A stretch of 64,000 nucleotides of DNA from CAVXZE01 sp963766175 (GTDB taxonomy: Bacteria > Myxococcota_A > UBA9160 > UBA6930), in contig CAVXZE010000008.1 of NCBI GenBank assembly GCA_963766175.1, positions 14,973-78,972 on the forward strand, in the 5' to 3' direction. Made by a program: the position numbers and the translations under genes. This document shows, piece after piece, positions 33,800 through 42,053 of this stretch. The notes under the pieces were generated by a model. That model was not told the origin of the DNA. It ran no database searches and was given only the letters and a program-made list of their open reading frames with translations. Each line of letters begins with the position of its first letter. Position 1 is the first letter of the stretch.

Positions 33800-35296
33800 A
33801 TGATCCGCACGAGCTCCAGTCGGCTGGTACCGATCCTCCTTCTCGTCTCTGCCCTGACCAGCTTCGCGCTCTTCGTTGCGGGCTGCGCGCGAAACCCCGT
33901 GAGCGGGCGTCATGAGGTGGTTCTGGTATCGGCGGCGCAGGAGCGCGAGATCGGTGCCGAGGAGGCGCAGAGGGTCGAAGAGTTGATGGGGCTGGTGACC
34001 GATGCCAAGCCCGAGGCGTATGTCCAGGAGATCGGCCGGCGGCTGGCCGAGCACTCCCCACGCCAGGACGTCCCGTACCAGTTCCTCGTGGTCGACGCAC
34101 CGGAGCCCAACGCCTTCGCGCTGCCCGGGGGCTACATCTACGTCTCCCGGGGCCTCCTGGCGCTGGTCAACACCGAGGACGAGCTCGCCGGCACCATCGG
34201 GCACGAGATCGGTCACGTGGCGGCCCGCCACCACGTCCAGCGCCTCACGCTCGCCACGCCCTTCGCCATCCTGCTGGGGCTCCCCGCGGCCATCGTCGGC
34301 ACCATCAGCAAGACCCTCGGCGACGTCGTCGCCATTCCGGGTCAGCTGACCGGCGGCCTGGTGCTCGCCGGTCACAGCCGAAAGCAGGAGCGGGAAGCCG
34401 ACCGCATCGGCATGGAGCTGGCGGCGAGCGCGGGCTGGGACCCGGGAGCCCTCTCTACCTTCCTCTACACGCTCGAGCGGGAGGATGCGCTGGTTCACGG
34501 GGAGACGCGCGGCACCGACTTCTTCGCTTCGCACCCCTCGATGCCGAAGCGCGTCGACGACTCGGCGGCGCTCGCCAAGACCATGGAGTGGACTCCATCG
34601 AAGCCGATCGCCCCGAACCGCAGGGCGCTTCTCAACCGCCTCGAGGGCATCCTGGTGGGACCCAACCCCGCCGAGGGAGTCTTCGTCAAAGGCGTGTTTC
34701 TGCATCCCGAGCTGGACTTCACCCTCAGCTTCCCCCCCGAATGGAAGACCCAGAACCAGTCGCAGTTCGTGATCGCCATCCCGCCGGAGGGTGAGGGAAG
34801 GACCGCCATCGTCCTGTCGCTTGCCGAAGAGGGCGAGGATCCGGTGGAGGCTGCGCGGGCCGACAAGCTCGACGAGCGCACCCTGAAGGAGCTCGAGCGC
34901 ACCGAGATCAACGGTCTTCGCGCGGCGCGGGTGGTGACGGAGAGGCAGGGCTCGAGCTTCGACCTGACCTGGGTCGCACACGGAGAGCGCGTCTACCGGA
35001 TCGCGAGTGTGAGCCCGGCGCCCGAGTTCGCGCGCTACAGGGATACCTTCCGCAACGTCGCGCAGAGCTTCCGGCCACTCCGCGCCGCAGACCGCGCCCG
35101 GATCCGGGAGGATCGGCTTCGGGTAAGGGCGGGCCGGAAGGGTGAGACCCTGGAGGCGTTCGTCGAGAGGACGGGCGGGAGCTGGAGCCCGGAGGAGAGC
35201 GCCATCGCCAACGGACTGGGCGACGACACGCACCTCGAAGGCGGCCAGCTCCTCAAGGTGCCGATCTCTCAGCGCTACACACGAGAGAGTCAGTAG
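33800..35296 (+). CDS. M48-family lipoprotein metalloprotease
   Basis: The protein is 498 residues. The lipobox ends FVAGC with Cys29. The zinc motif HEIGH is at 135-139 and the third ligand Glu is in KQEREADRIGMELA, as in BepA/LoiP-type outer-membrane quality-control proteases. A C-terminal module (VRAGRKGETLEAFVERTG...ANGLGDDTHLEGGQLLKVP) resembles a LysM-like peptidoglycan-binding repeat. The start is ATG at 33800, with AGGAGAG just upstream. A GTG at 33782 in frame is less likely. It follows the porin gene and may be co-transcribed, which fits a role in outer-membrane protein assembly. Confidence 0.9.
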   Translation: MIRTSSSRLVPILLLVSALTSFALFVAGCARNPVSGRHEVVLVSAAQEREIGAEEAQRVEELMGLVTDAKPEAYVQEIGRRLAEHSPRQDVPYQFLVVDAPEPNAFALPGGYIYVSRGLLALVNTEDELAGTIGHEIGHVAARHHVQRLTLATPFAILLGLPAAIVGTISKTLGDVVAIPGQLTGGLVLAGHSRKQEREADRIGMELAASAGWDPGALSTFLYTLEREDALVHGETRGTDFFASHPSMPKRVDDSAALAKTMEWTPSKPIAPNRRALLNRLEGILVGPNPAEGVFVKGVFLHPELDFTLSFPPEWKTQNQSQFVIAIPPEGEGRTAIVLSLAEEGEDPVEAARADKLDERTLKELERTEINGLRAARVVTERQGSSFDLTWVAHGERVYRIASVSPAPEFARYRDTFRNVAQSFRPLRAADRARIREDRLRVRAGRKGETLEAFVERTGGSWSPEESAIANGLGDDTHLEGGQLLKVPISQRYTRESQ

Positions 35297-35333
35297 CGGT
35301 CGATCGAGACAGCGCCGACCGGCTGGGCCGCGA

Positions 35334-35358
35334 GGAGCCCTGACTGCGAGTCAGCTCC
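35334..35358 (+). terminator. Possible hairpin after the M48 gene
   Basis: GGAG-ccc-TGACT (35334-35345) pairs with AGTCA-g-CTCC (35349-35358) around a three-base loop, with an interior bulge. There is no T-run. The 199 bases between the M48 stop and the thiolase start otherwise show nothing clear. Confidence 0.3.
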
Positions 35359-35495
35359 TGCTTGCACTTCCTCCCGGCTTCGTCACCATCAGGCCAGCTC
35401 CGCGAAGACCGAACTCGCAGTCATCTTTCGTGGCTGCCCAAATCCGGCGAAGGCGTCCCACACGCCCTCTCGCACCGAGATCGAAAGGAAAGACG

Positions 35496-36659
35496 ATGAA
35501 AGAGTGTGTATTGGTGGACGGCGTTCGCACACCCACGGGCAGGGCACACAACGAGAAGGGCGACCTCCGCACGCTGCGACCGGAAGACCTGCTGGGCGCG
35601 GTCTACAAGGCGCTCTTCGAGCGCAACGCGCCGCTCAAGCCCGAGGAAGTGGACCTGGTGACGATCGGCTGCGCCAACCAGAGCGGGGCCCAGAACGTCA
35701 TCGGACGGCTGAGCTGGCTCACGAACGGATACCCCGAAAGCGTCGCGGTGAACGGCATCGAGATGCAGTGCGCCTCGGCGATGGCGGGCATGGAGCACTG
35801 CGCGCGCGGGATCATGACCGGCGAGCTCGACGTCGCCATCGCCGGCGGCGTCGAGATGATGGCGCGCATCCCGATGGGCGCCAACATGGAGCCTCCTCCG
35901 GGCTTGGGCAAGCGCTACCCCAACTTCATGGACCTGACCATGGGCATGACCGCCGAGAAGGTGGCGGCGCAGTGGAAGATCGGGCGGCCGGAGATGGAGG
36001 AGTTCGCCCTCGCCAGTCACCAGAAGGCTGCCAAGGCCCACGCCGACGGCTGCTTCAAGGACGAGATCGTGCCGATCGAGGTGACCTACGAGGACGGGTC
36101 GAAGCAGGTCGTCGAGCGAGACCAGTGCGTGCGCGGCGACACCACGCTGGAGAAGATGGCGACCATGCAACCGGCCTTCAAGGCGGACGGCGTGGTCACC
36201 GCGGCCGTCAGCTCGCCCCTCAACGACGGCGCCTCGGCCGTGCTGCTGATGGACCGCGAGAAGGCCGACCAGTTGGGTCTCTCCTACACGCTCAGATACA
36301 AGGGCGGGGCGATGGCGGGCGTGGACCCGACGATCATGGGAATCGGCCCGATCCCGGCGGTCCAGAAGCTGCTCGCGCGGACTGGAGTCAGCATCGACCA
36401 GATCGATGCGGTGGAGATCAACGAGGCCTTCGCCAGCCAGTCGATCGCCTGCCTGCGCGACCTCGGGATCCCCTTCGAGAAGGCGAACCAGTGGGGCGGT
36501 GCGCTGGCCATCGGCCACCCGCTGGGCCAGAGCGGCACCCGCATCACGGTGACCCTCAACTCGATCATGAAGGCCAACCCGAGCTACAAGCTGGGGCTGT
36601 CGACCATGTGCGTCGGCTTCGGCCAGGGGAACGCCACCCTCTGGGAGCGCGTCTCCTGA
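35496..36659 (+). CDS. Thiolase (acetyl-CoA acyltransferase)
   Basis: The protein is 387 residues. It condenses or cleaves acyl-CoAs in beta-oxidation or related routes. The nucleophilic Cys92 is in GIEMQCASAMAG. The catalytic His is in GGALAIGHPLGQSGTR and the second Cys in STMCVGFGQGNA. The frame is open far upstream, but ATG at 35496 matches the family N-terminus (MKECVLVDGVRTPTGR) and has AAAGGAA before it. It stands alone, convergent with a glycosyltransferase gene. The chain-length preference cannot be read from the sequence. Confidence 0.93.
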   Translation: MKECVLVDGVRTPTGRAHNEKGDLRTLRPEDLLGAVYKALFERNAPLKPEEVDLVTIGCANQSGAQNVIGRLSWLTNGYPESVAVNGIEMQCASAMAGMEHCARGIMTGELDVAIAGGVEMMARIPMGANMEPPPGLGKRYPNFMDLTMGMTAEKVAAQWKIGRPEMEEFALASHQKAAKAHADGCFKDEIVPIEVTYEDGSKQVVERDQCVRGDTTLEKMATMQPAFKADGVVTAAVSSPLNDGASAVLLMDREKADQLGLSYTLRYKGGAMAGVDPTIMGIGPIPAVQKLLARTGVSIDQIDAVEINEAFASQSIACLRDLGIPFEKANQWGGALAIGHPLGQSGTRITVTLNSIMKANPSYKLGLSTMCVGFGQGNATLWERVS

Positions 36660-36696
36660 GAGTGCGCCTCAGCCGTTGAGCGCCGGCAGAGCGCGT

Positions 36697-36728
36697 GCAC
36701 CCGGCGGGGCTCAGCCCCCGCCGGGTGC
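36697..36728. terminator. Bidirectional hairpin between thiolase and glycosyltransferase genes
   Basis: GCACCCGGCGGGG (36697-36709) and CCCCGCCGGGTGC (36716-36728) are perfect 13-base complements with a six-base loop. It lies between convergent genes and overlaps the last codons of the glycosyltransferase. No T-run is present. Its position fits a shared terminator or transcript-end stabiliser. Confidence 0.55.
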
Positions 36729-38243
36729 GAGGCGCTCGCGCGCGCCAAGAACCTGCTCGACTCCCGGCAGCGGACGACAAGTCACCAGGAACTGGAAGGC
36801 GAAGGCGCTCGGCCAGATTCGGGCCAGGAGCCCGCTTCCCTTCTCCAGCCAGTGGCCGAGGCGGCCGCCGATCACCGCCTCCCACGGGACGGGCACCGGG
36901 AAGGTCTTCTCAATCCGGTAGCCGCAGTCGCGCAGCGTGCGCCGCAGCGAGACGCGGTTGAACAGGCGTTTGTGTTCGATGTCGAGAATGCCCCGGTCCG
37001 TGTAGTTGAAGCGACCGAAGAGCAGGGCGAGGCGGTTGGTGATGAAGGCGACATTGGGTGTGGCCACGACCACCAGTGGCGCTTCCGAACCCGGCCGTAG
37101 CGCGCGACTGCGGTTGCGCATGTCGAGCAACAGGCGCTCGGGATCCTGCAGCTCCTCGAGGACATCGAGGAGCAGCACCACGTCGTGCTCAAAGGCGTCG
37201 AGAGGAAGCGGGCTGGCCAGGTCGACCTTCTCGAAGTGATCGACGGCGTCCGGCAGGGGCGGACGGCGGTCGACGCCCGTGACCTCGATCCCCATCTCCC
37301 GGCAGCGCCTGGCAACCGTACCGTCCCCGCATCCGATGTCCAGCAGCCGGCGGGGCGCCGCCTCGCGCACCAGCTCGAGCGCCAACACGTGCGCCGAATA
37401 GGAGTTGCCCTCGTAGCTGCGGAAACCCTGCTCCAGGTCCCGGAACTTGAGAGAGCACATCATCCCCATCCGATGCAGGCGATAGCGCAGGGTCTCGCGC
37501 AGGACGTCCTTCCCGTACTGCACGCCCTGCACGTAGCATTCTTCGTCACCGTAATGGGTCGGGATGTCGAACTCCTCGATCCTCGCTCCGACATTCACGG
37601 CCTGAAGCAGGATCTCGGTATCGAAGTGGAAATCGTTGGTATTGATCTCGAATGGCACCTTGCGCAGAAAGTTGGACGAGTAGGCCCGGAACCCCGTGTG
37701 GTACTCGGAGAGATGCAGACCGGTCAGGTAGTTCTGGATCACCGTCAGGATGCGATTGCCGGCGATCTTGTAGAGCGGCATTCCGCCGGCGCGAGCGCCG
37801 CGAAGATCGCCCATGCGCGACCCCAGAACCACGTCCGCGCCCGTGCGGTCCCAGACCTCGATGAACTTCGGGAGCAACTCGGGCGCGTACTGGCCATCGC
37901 CGTGCAGAAGGATGGTGAAATCGAAGCCCCCCTCCAGGGCCTGGCGATAGCCGAGCTTCTGGTTGCCCCCGTAGCCCTGATTCACGGGATTTCGGAACAC
38001 CGAGACGTTGTCAATGCCGCGCGCGGTCACCCAGCGTTGCAGGACCTCGGCGGTGGCATCCCCACCGGCGTCATCGATCACCATGAAGTGGACGCGCTCG
38101 CTGTTGAGCAACTCCTTCGGAACCCGCTCGAAGAGCGACTCGATGTGGCGTTCGGCCCGGTAGGCGACCACGAATACCAGCACCCGACCGGAGTCGCTGC
38201 GCTGTTCGACTCGAAGCTCGGGCTCGTCCATGGGAAACTCCAT
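36711..38243 (-). CDS. Bifunctional glycosyltransferase family 2 / SAM-dependent methyltransferase
   Basis: This is a 510-residue fusion. The N-terminal GT2 domain (about 20-250) has VLVFVVAYRAERHIESLFERVP, IDDAGGDATAEVL and the DxD-like LLHGDGQYAPELLPK, resembling dolichyl-phosphate mannose synthase-type enzymes. The C-terminal class I methyltransferase has motif I LLDIGCGDGTVARR (Asp302) and FEKVDLASPLPL. The partners suggest glycan or polyprenyl-sugar synthesis and modification in the cytoplasm. The acceptor is unknown. The start ATG at 38243 has AGAGG seven bases upstream. A second ATG four codons later is possible. Confidence 0.88.
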   Translation of the reverse strand: MEFPMDEPELRVEQRSDSGRVLVFVVAYRAERHIESLFERVPKELLNSERVHFMVIDDAGGDATAEVLQRWVTARGIDNVSVFRNPVNQGYGGNQKLGYRQALEGGFDFTILLHGDGQYAPELLPKFIEVWDRTGADVVLGSRMGDLRGARAGGMPLYKIAGNRILTVIQNYLTGLHLSEYHTGFRAYSSNFLRKVPFEINTNDFHFDTEILLQAVNVGARIEEFDIPTHYGDEECYVQGVQYGKDVLRETLRYRLHRMGMMCSLKFRDLEQGFRSYEGNSYSAHVLALELVREAAPRRLLDIGCGDGTVARRCREMGIEVTGVDRRPPLPDAVDHFEKVDLASPLPLDAFEHDVVLLLDVLEELQDPERLLLDMRNRSRALRPGSEAPLVVVATPNVAFITNRLALLFGRFNYTDRGILDIEHKRLFNRVSLRRTLRDCGYRIEKTFPVPVPWEAVIGGRLGHWLEKGSGLLARIWPSAFAFQFLVTCRPLPGVEQVLGARERLAPGGG

Positions 38244-38344
38244 CGGCCAACCTCTTCAGCCTATCATCGGCTTCCCCAGGGCGCGAGATGAGGAGGCCGG
38301 AGAGAGCTCGGAGAAAGAAACCGCCGGGTATTCTCCGCGATCCG

Positions 38345-39586
38345 CTATTCGAATGCCCGAGTCAGAAACCAGAACAGCCCGACGCTGCACAGAACCGCAG
38401 AGCCCACCTCCACCACCAGGCGGTGTGGTCTCCCTTCGCGCACTCGAGCCAGGTCCCGGAGCACCGGCCAGAGTGCCGCGACCAGGATCAGTTGTCCCAC
38501 CTCGACGCCGATGTTGAAGCCGAGCAGTGCGGGCACCAGCCGGTCCCTGGGGAGGGCGATCTCGACCAGGACTCCCGCGAATCCGAAGCCGTGCACGAGT
38601 CCGAAGGCAAAGGAGATGGCGACGCGCAGACGCGCGGGCCGCTCCGCGAGACCGAGAAGTCCGAAGTAGCAGAGCGCAAACAGGGTCATTCCCGCGAGAG
38701 TGAGGGACCCGATTCCGCCGAGACCGAAGGCCGAGAGCAGGACCATGGCGCCGAGACCCAGCACGATCACCACTGGGATCGAGCGAGGCCGACCACCCAG
38801 GAGGAACCCGTTCTCAGCGGCGACGAGCACGATCGAGAGACCGACCAGGGCTCCGATCGCCTGGGACTCGGGCTTGACCAGTCCGAGGGCCGCCACCGCC
38901 AACGTGATGCTGTGCGCGACGGTGAATCCGGTGATCACCGTTGCGACCTCGCCGAAGCGCGCCGCGATCAGGATCAGGGCGAGCACGAAGGCCAGGTGAT
39001 CGGGGCCGGTACCGATGTGCTCGATGCCGATCACCACGTAGGACCAGAGAGAGCTGCCCTCGGACCCCTTGGCTTCGTCGCCCTCCTCGGACTCCAGCCG
39101 CCAGGCCGGCGCGGCGGTGGTGAGCACCCGCTCGAGCGGCGAGGCCCCCGGCGCCCTCACCCGAGCGAAGTGCAGGTGGCCGGGAGCGACCTCGTGCAGG
39201 AGCACACTCCGGATTTCCCGGGAGCCGCCCTTCCCGCAGTCGACGCGCCACTCGATCGCCACCCGATCCGGCGGTGCGGCAAGGACCCGGGGCATGCGGC
39301 GTATCGGGCAGGGCTCACCGTCGGAGCGCAGCTGCAGCCGCTCGACGATGTAGGCGGCCAGGTTGGGGTCGAGATTCACTCCCCGGACGTGACCCCATGG
39401 CAGCCGCGTGAGCTCGATCTGGGGGATGCGCAGGGTAACGGTCGCGCCCTCGGAGTCGAACACCCAGCTCGAGTAGGAGGCGCTCCGCGTATGCGCCCCC
39501 GCCTGGAGCGCGCAGGCCAGCAACGCCGCGATCAGAAGCCCACCCGCGGCCCGGCGAATGATCCGATCACGACCGCGGACCCTCAC
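38345..39586 (-). CDS. HupE/UreJ-type membrane protein with N-terminal extracytoplasmic domain
   Basis: The protein is 413 residues. A signal peptide (GLLIAALLACALQAGAHT) and a domain of about 170 residues outside the membrane precede six or seven transmembrane helices. The HupE-like core has GIEHIGTGPDHLAFVLALILIAA, FTVAHSITLAVAALG and FGLVHGFGFAGVL, whose His and Asp residues are thought to handle a divalent metal such as nickel or cobalt. The start is GTG at 39586, overlapping the stop of the upstream gene (GTGA). It is the last of three linked HupE-like genes. Confidence 0.82.
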   Translation of the reverse strand: MRVRGRDRIIRRAAGGLLIAALLACALQAGAHTRSASYSSWVFDSEGATVTLRIPQIELTRLPWGHVRGVNLDPNLAAYIVERLQLRSDGEPCPIRRMPRVLAAPPDRVAIEWRVDCGKGGSREIRSVLLHEVAPGHLHFARVRAPGASPLERVLTTAAPAWRLESEEGDEAKGSEGSSLWSYVVIGIEHIGTGPDHLAFVLALILIAARFGEVATVITGFTVAHSITLAVAALGLVKPESQAIGALVGLSIVLVAAENGFLLGGRPRSIPVVIVLGLGAMVLLSAFGLGGIGSLTLAGMTLFALCYFGLLGLAERPARLRVAISFAFGLVHGFGFAGVLVEIALPRDRLVPALLGFNIGVEVGQLILVAALWPVLRDLARVREGRPHRLVVEVGSAVLCSVGLFWFLTRAFE

Positions 39587-40227
39587 TTGTCGACCCCCCA
39601 CTCCAGAGCCAGCACCAAGAGCCCCGTCGCGGCGATCCAGCTCCCCACCACCCTGACGGCAGTCTGTACCCAGAAGGCCCGGTAGCGAACCACGCGGGTC
39701 ACGACGTGGAAGAGGATCAGGCCGATGCTGCTGCTCACGCCCGCGATGAAGAGGAGGGGGCGGTCGATCGTCGCCTCCGGATCGTAGGTGTGGGTCTGCC
39801 CATCGAAGAGGCCGAAGAGGAGAGCCATCGTCATCGCCAGCGACGCGGGAAGCTTTCCTCGGGTAGCGACCAGCAGGCCGAGCACCAGCATCGAGAGACG
39901 CAGCGAGGCGGACCCGACGTAGAGGTCGACATCCAGGATCCCCGCCACCGTGCCCACCAGCACCGCTCCCAGGAAGGCCAGCGGGAGACGCCAGGAATAC
40001 GGACCGCCGAGCTGTCCCGACCAGAGCGCCAGCGCGAGCGTCGGAAGCAGCGTCTCGAAGTGGAGCAGGGGATGAAGCATCCCCGAGTAGAAGTCGCCGA
40101 CGGCGAGGCTCCCGTGGGCCAGGGCGGGCGCAGGATGCAGCCAGATGAGGGCCCACGCGACGAGCGCGGACGGGATCGCCCGGGAGGGCCGACCGAAGCG
40201 GGGGGGCGCCGGGGAGCTGCGGATCAT
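39583..40227 (-). CDS. HupE/UreJ-like membrane protein with degenerate metal motif
   Basis: The protein is 214 residues with a signal-like helix (LVAWALIWLHPAPALAHG) and about six transmembrane segments. The segment SGMLHPLLHFETLLPTLALALWSGQLG aligns with the HupE motif HPxxGxDHxLAM found in the neighbouring gene, but the Asp-His pair is replaced (HPLLHFET). Start and stop overlap the two neighbouring genes by four bases each. It is probably a partner subunit or a diverged paralogue. Transport is inferred from family membership only. Confidence 0.75.
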   Translation of the reverse strand: MIRSSPAPPRFGRPSRAIPSALVAWALIWLHPAPALAHGSLAVGDFYSGMLHPLLHFETLLPTLALALWSGQLGGPYSWRLPLAFLGAVLVGTVAGILDVDLYVGSASLRLSMLVLGLLVATRGKLPASLAMTMALLFGLFDGQTHTYDPEATIDRPLLFIAGVSSSIGLILFHVVTRVVRYRAFWVQTAVRVVGSWIAATGLLVLALEWGVDK

Positions 40228-40835
40228 CTCACCAGAAGCTGTCCCGCCAGCAACAGACCCGCGGCAGCGATGGCACCACCTCCGGCTCGGAGCAGCTTTG
40301 CGCCGTGGGGAAGCTTGACCACGAAGCCGATCCCGATCCCGGTGAGGTGGATCAGGCCCGTGGCGGTGACGAAGCCTGCGCTGTAGGCGACGGCGCCGGT
40401 CTTTCCTGGAAGCTCGGCTCCGTGGGCGTATCCGTGGAAGACCGCAAAGAACGACACGATCAGAAAGGCTGCCCACAGCGGGGGCCGGCGATCCAGTGCG
40501 ATCATCGAGCCCAACACGAGCACCGAGACCGTCACCCCGAGCTCGATCCCAACCAGGGGCAGGCCGAGGATTCCCGCAACGCCACCCAGCGCCATCACCT
40601 GGGGAAAGGCCACCGGCAGCACCCAGATGGCCGGGTTCCCCAGCTGCGCGCCCCACATTCCTACCGCCAGCATGGCGAGAACGTGATCGATCCCTCGCAG
40701 GGGGTGAAGAAAGCCGGTGAGAAACCCCGCGCCGGCGGCCGCTCCCTCCGCGTGGGCAAGAGCGCTGGCCGGCAGGACCACCAGCAGCACCAGTACCAGA
40801 AGAGCCCGCGATGCCCAGGGGAACGGCACGGTCAT
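40224..40835 (-). CDS. HupE/UreJ family protein (nickel or cobalt permease-type)
   Basis: The protein is 203 residues, the usual HupE size. After a signal peptide (LLVLVLLVVLPASALAHAEG) the motif HPLRGIDHVLAMLAVGMWGAQLG is intact, and FFAVFHGYAHGAELPG is the second family motif. HupE and UreJ proteins are linked to nickel supply for hydrogenase and urease, though neither enzyme is in this window. It is the first gene of the three-gene overlapping set. Start ATG at 40835. Confidence 0.88.
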   Translation of the reverse strand: MTVPFPWASRALLVLVLLVVLPASALAHAEGAAAGAGFLTGFLHPLRGIDHVLAMLAVGMWGAQLGNPAIWVLPVAFPQVMALGGVAGILGLPLVGIELGVTVSVLVLGSMIALDRRPPLWAAFLIVSFFAVFHGYAHGAELPGKTGAVAYSAGFVTATGLIHLTGIGIGFVVKLPHGAKLLRAGGGAIAAAGLLLAGQLLVR

Positions 40836-40905
40836 TGGAACCTCCGGAAGATCGACGAAGGGAGACCACCCGACGCCGGGCCTGCAGCATAGCCAAGTGC
40901 GAGCG

Positions 40906-41280
40906 TCAGGATGTGGACGGGGCTTCGCTACCGGGCGTTTCCTGGCTTCTCAGACGGTCCGCCTTCGCCGCCCAGATGAAGTCGCTCTCGGTGAGGCCAT
41001 CGATCTTGTGGGTCCACACCAGGAGCTTCACCCGTCCCCAGGAGAGCTCGATGTCCGGATGGTGGCCCTGCTCCTCCGCCAGCTCGCCCACCTGATTGGT
41101 GAAGTCGAGGGCCTCTCGAAAGTTCTTGAAGCGGTACTCCTTCGCCAGGTGGTGATCGTCGACCAGCTTCCAGCCACTTCCCAGCTCGTCGTGGAGGGCG
41201 CGGAGTGCGGCGCCCTCGAGAGGCGGAACACCACCCTTGCAGGGGACGCACTGCTTGGAGGCGAGCTCGCTCACCTGCAT
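40906..41280 (-). CDS. phhB: Pterin-4a-carbinolamine dehydratase
   Basis: This enzyme dehydrates the carbinolamine formed by aromatic amino-acid hydroxylases and so recycles tetrahydrobiopterin. The 124-residue protein has C-VPCKGGVPPL, KEYRFKNFREALDFTNQVGELAEEQGHHPDIELSWGRV-type core sequence and the catalytic His residues at about 73, 74 and 91 (QGHHPDI and WTHKIDGL). No aromatic hydroxylase is adjacent, so a separate role in folate metabolism is possible. Confidence 0.92.
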   Translation of the reverse strand: MQVSELASKQCVPCKGGVPPLEGAALRALHDELGSGWKLVDDHHLAKEYRFKNFREALDFTNQVGELAEEQGHHPDIELSWGRVKLLVWTHKIDGLTESDFIWAAKADRLRSQETPGSEAPSTS

Positions 41281-41374
41281 CCTCCTCCTCTCGATCCTCA
41301 GGATAGCAGCGCGTACGCGAGGGAGACCAAGAGCGGGCTCTCCCCACCGCTTCAGGGATGAGAAGCTCTCTCCT

Positions 41375-41393
41375 GCGCGCCCAACGGGCGCGC
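41375..41393 (-). terminator. Hairpin downstream of the small lipoprotein gene
   Basis: GCGCGCCC (41375-41382) and GGGCGCGC (41386-41393) are perfect complements around AAC. The hairpin lies 12 bases beyond the lipoprotein stop codon. It lacks a T-run on the minus strand, so termination is only suggested. Confidence 0.35.
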
Positions 41394-41404
41394 CGGACTC
41401 AGCG

Positions 41405-41863
41405 TCAGCCGCGGCGGCGCTGCCACGCGCCGCTAGCTGCGGAGAGACCGCCCACGATCTCGATCTGGCGGTGAGCCCATCCCAATGATTGCAGGTGCTC
41501 TCCCGCTGCTTCGATTTGCGATGTCACGATTCGCCCATCGGCGAACACGACGGTCTCGGCCTCCTGCACCACGATCGGCGTGGCCTTCCAGAGCGCGGAG
41601 GCCGATTGCACCCTCTGGGGCGATTCGACGACGACGATCATGACGGGCGAGGAGCCGGTGTCACAGATACCCACCTGACCCGATTCCTGGGTATGGCTGT
41701 TCTCTGGAGCCTTCGAGAGGGGCGAATGCCGGACGTCCAACGCCCGGCGGCTCTCCTGCGTCTTCTGGGTGGGCTCCACCCCTTCCACTTCGATACGACA
41801 GGAGGTCGCCTGCGTCGCGAGGAGAAGAATGCAGACGATACGAAGAAGGCCTTCGCCCTTCAT
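41405..41863 (-). CDS. Small predicted lipoprotein, function unknown
   Basis: The protein is 152 residues. The N-terminus MKGEGLLRIVCILLLATQATSC looks like a lipoprotein signal with Cys22, though the box is not ideal. I do not recognise the family. A hydrophobic strand (SPVMIVVVE) and a paired pattern (IVVQEAETVVFADGRIVTSQIEAAGEHLQSLGW) suggest a small folded domain. It is flanked by the pterin dehydratase (same strand) and a divergent antiporter gene. No strong ribosome site is seen before the ATG at 41863. Confidence 0.5.
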   Translation of the reverse strand: MKGEGLLRIVCILLLATQATSCRIEVEGVEPTQKTQESRRALDVRHSPLSKAPENSHTQESGQVGICDTGSSPVMIVVVESPQRVQSASALWKATPIVVQEAETVVFADGRIVTSQIEAAGEHLQSLGWAHRQIEIVGGLSAASGAWQRRRG

Positions 41864-42053
41864 GGGGCTCTGAATCGGAGAGCCAACCCGGGAACTTGAG
41901 ATGGCCCGCGTCGGTCAAGAACCTCCTCCACGGGTTTCAGACCACGCTGGATGCCGATCCCAGAGGTATTGCTAACCTCGTCTGCCATCGCGCCGTCGCC
42001 TCCGGCTGCCGCTGTGGACGCAGCGGAGACAGGAATCCGTCGACCAGCTCTCG

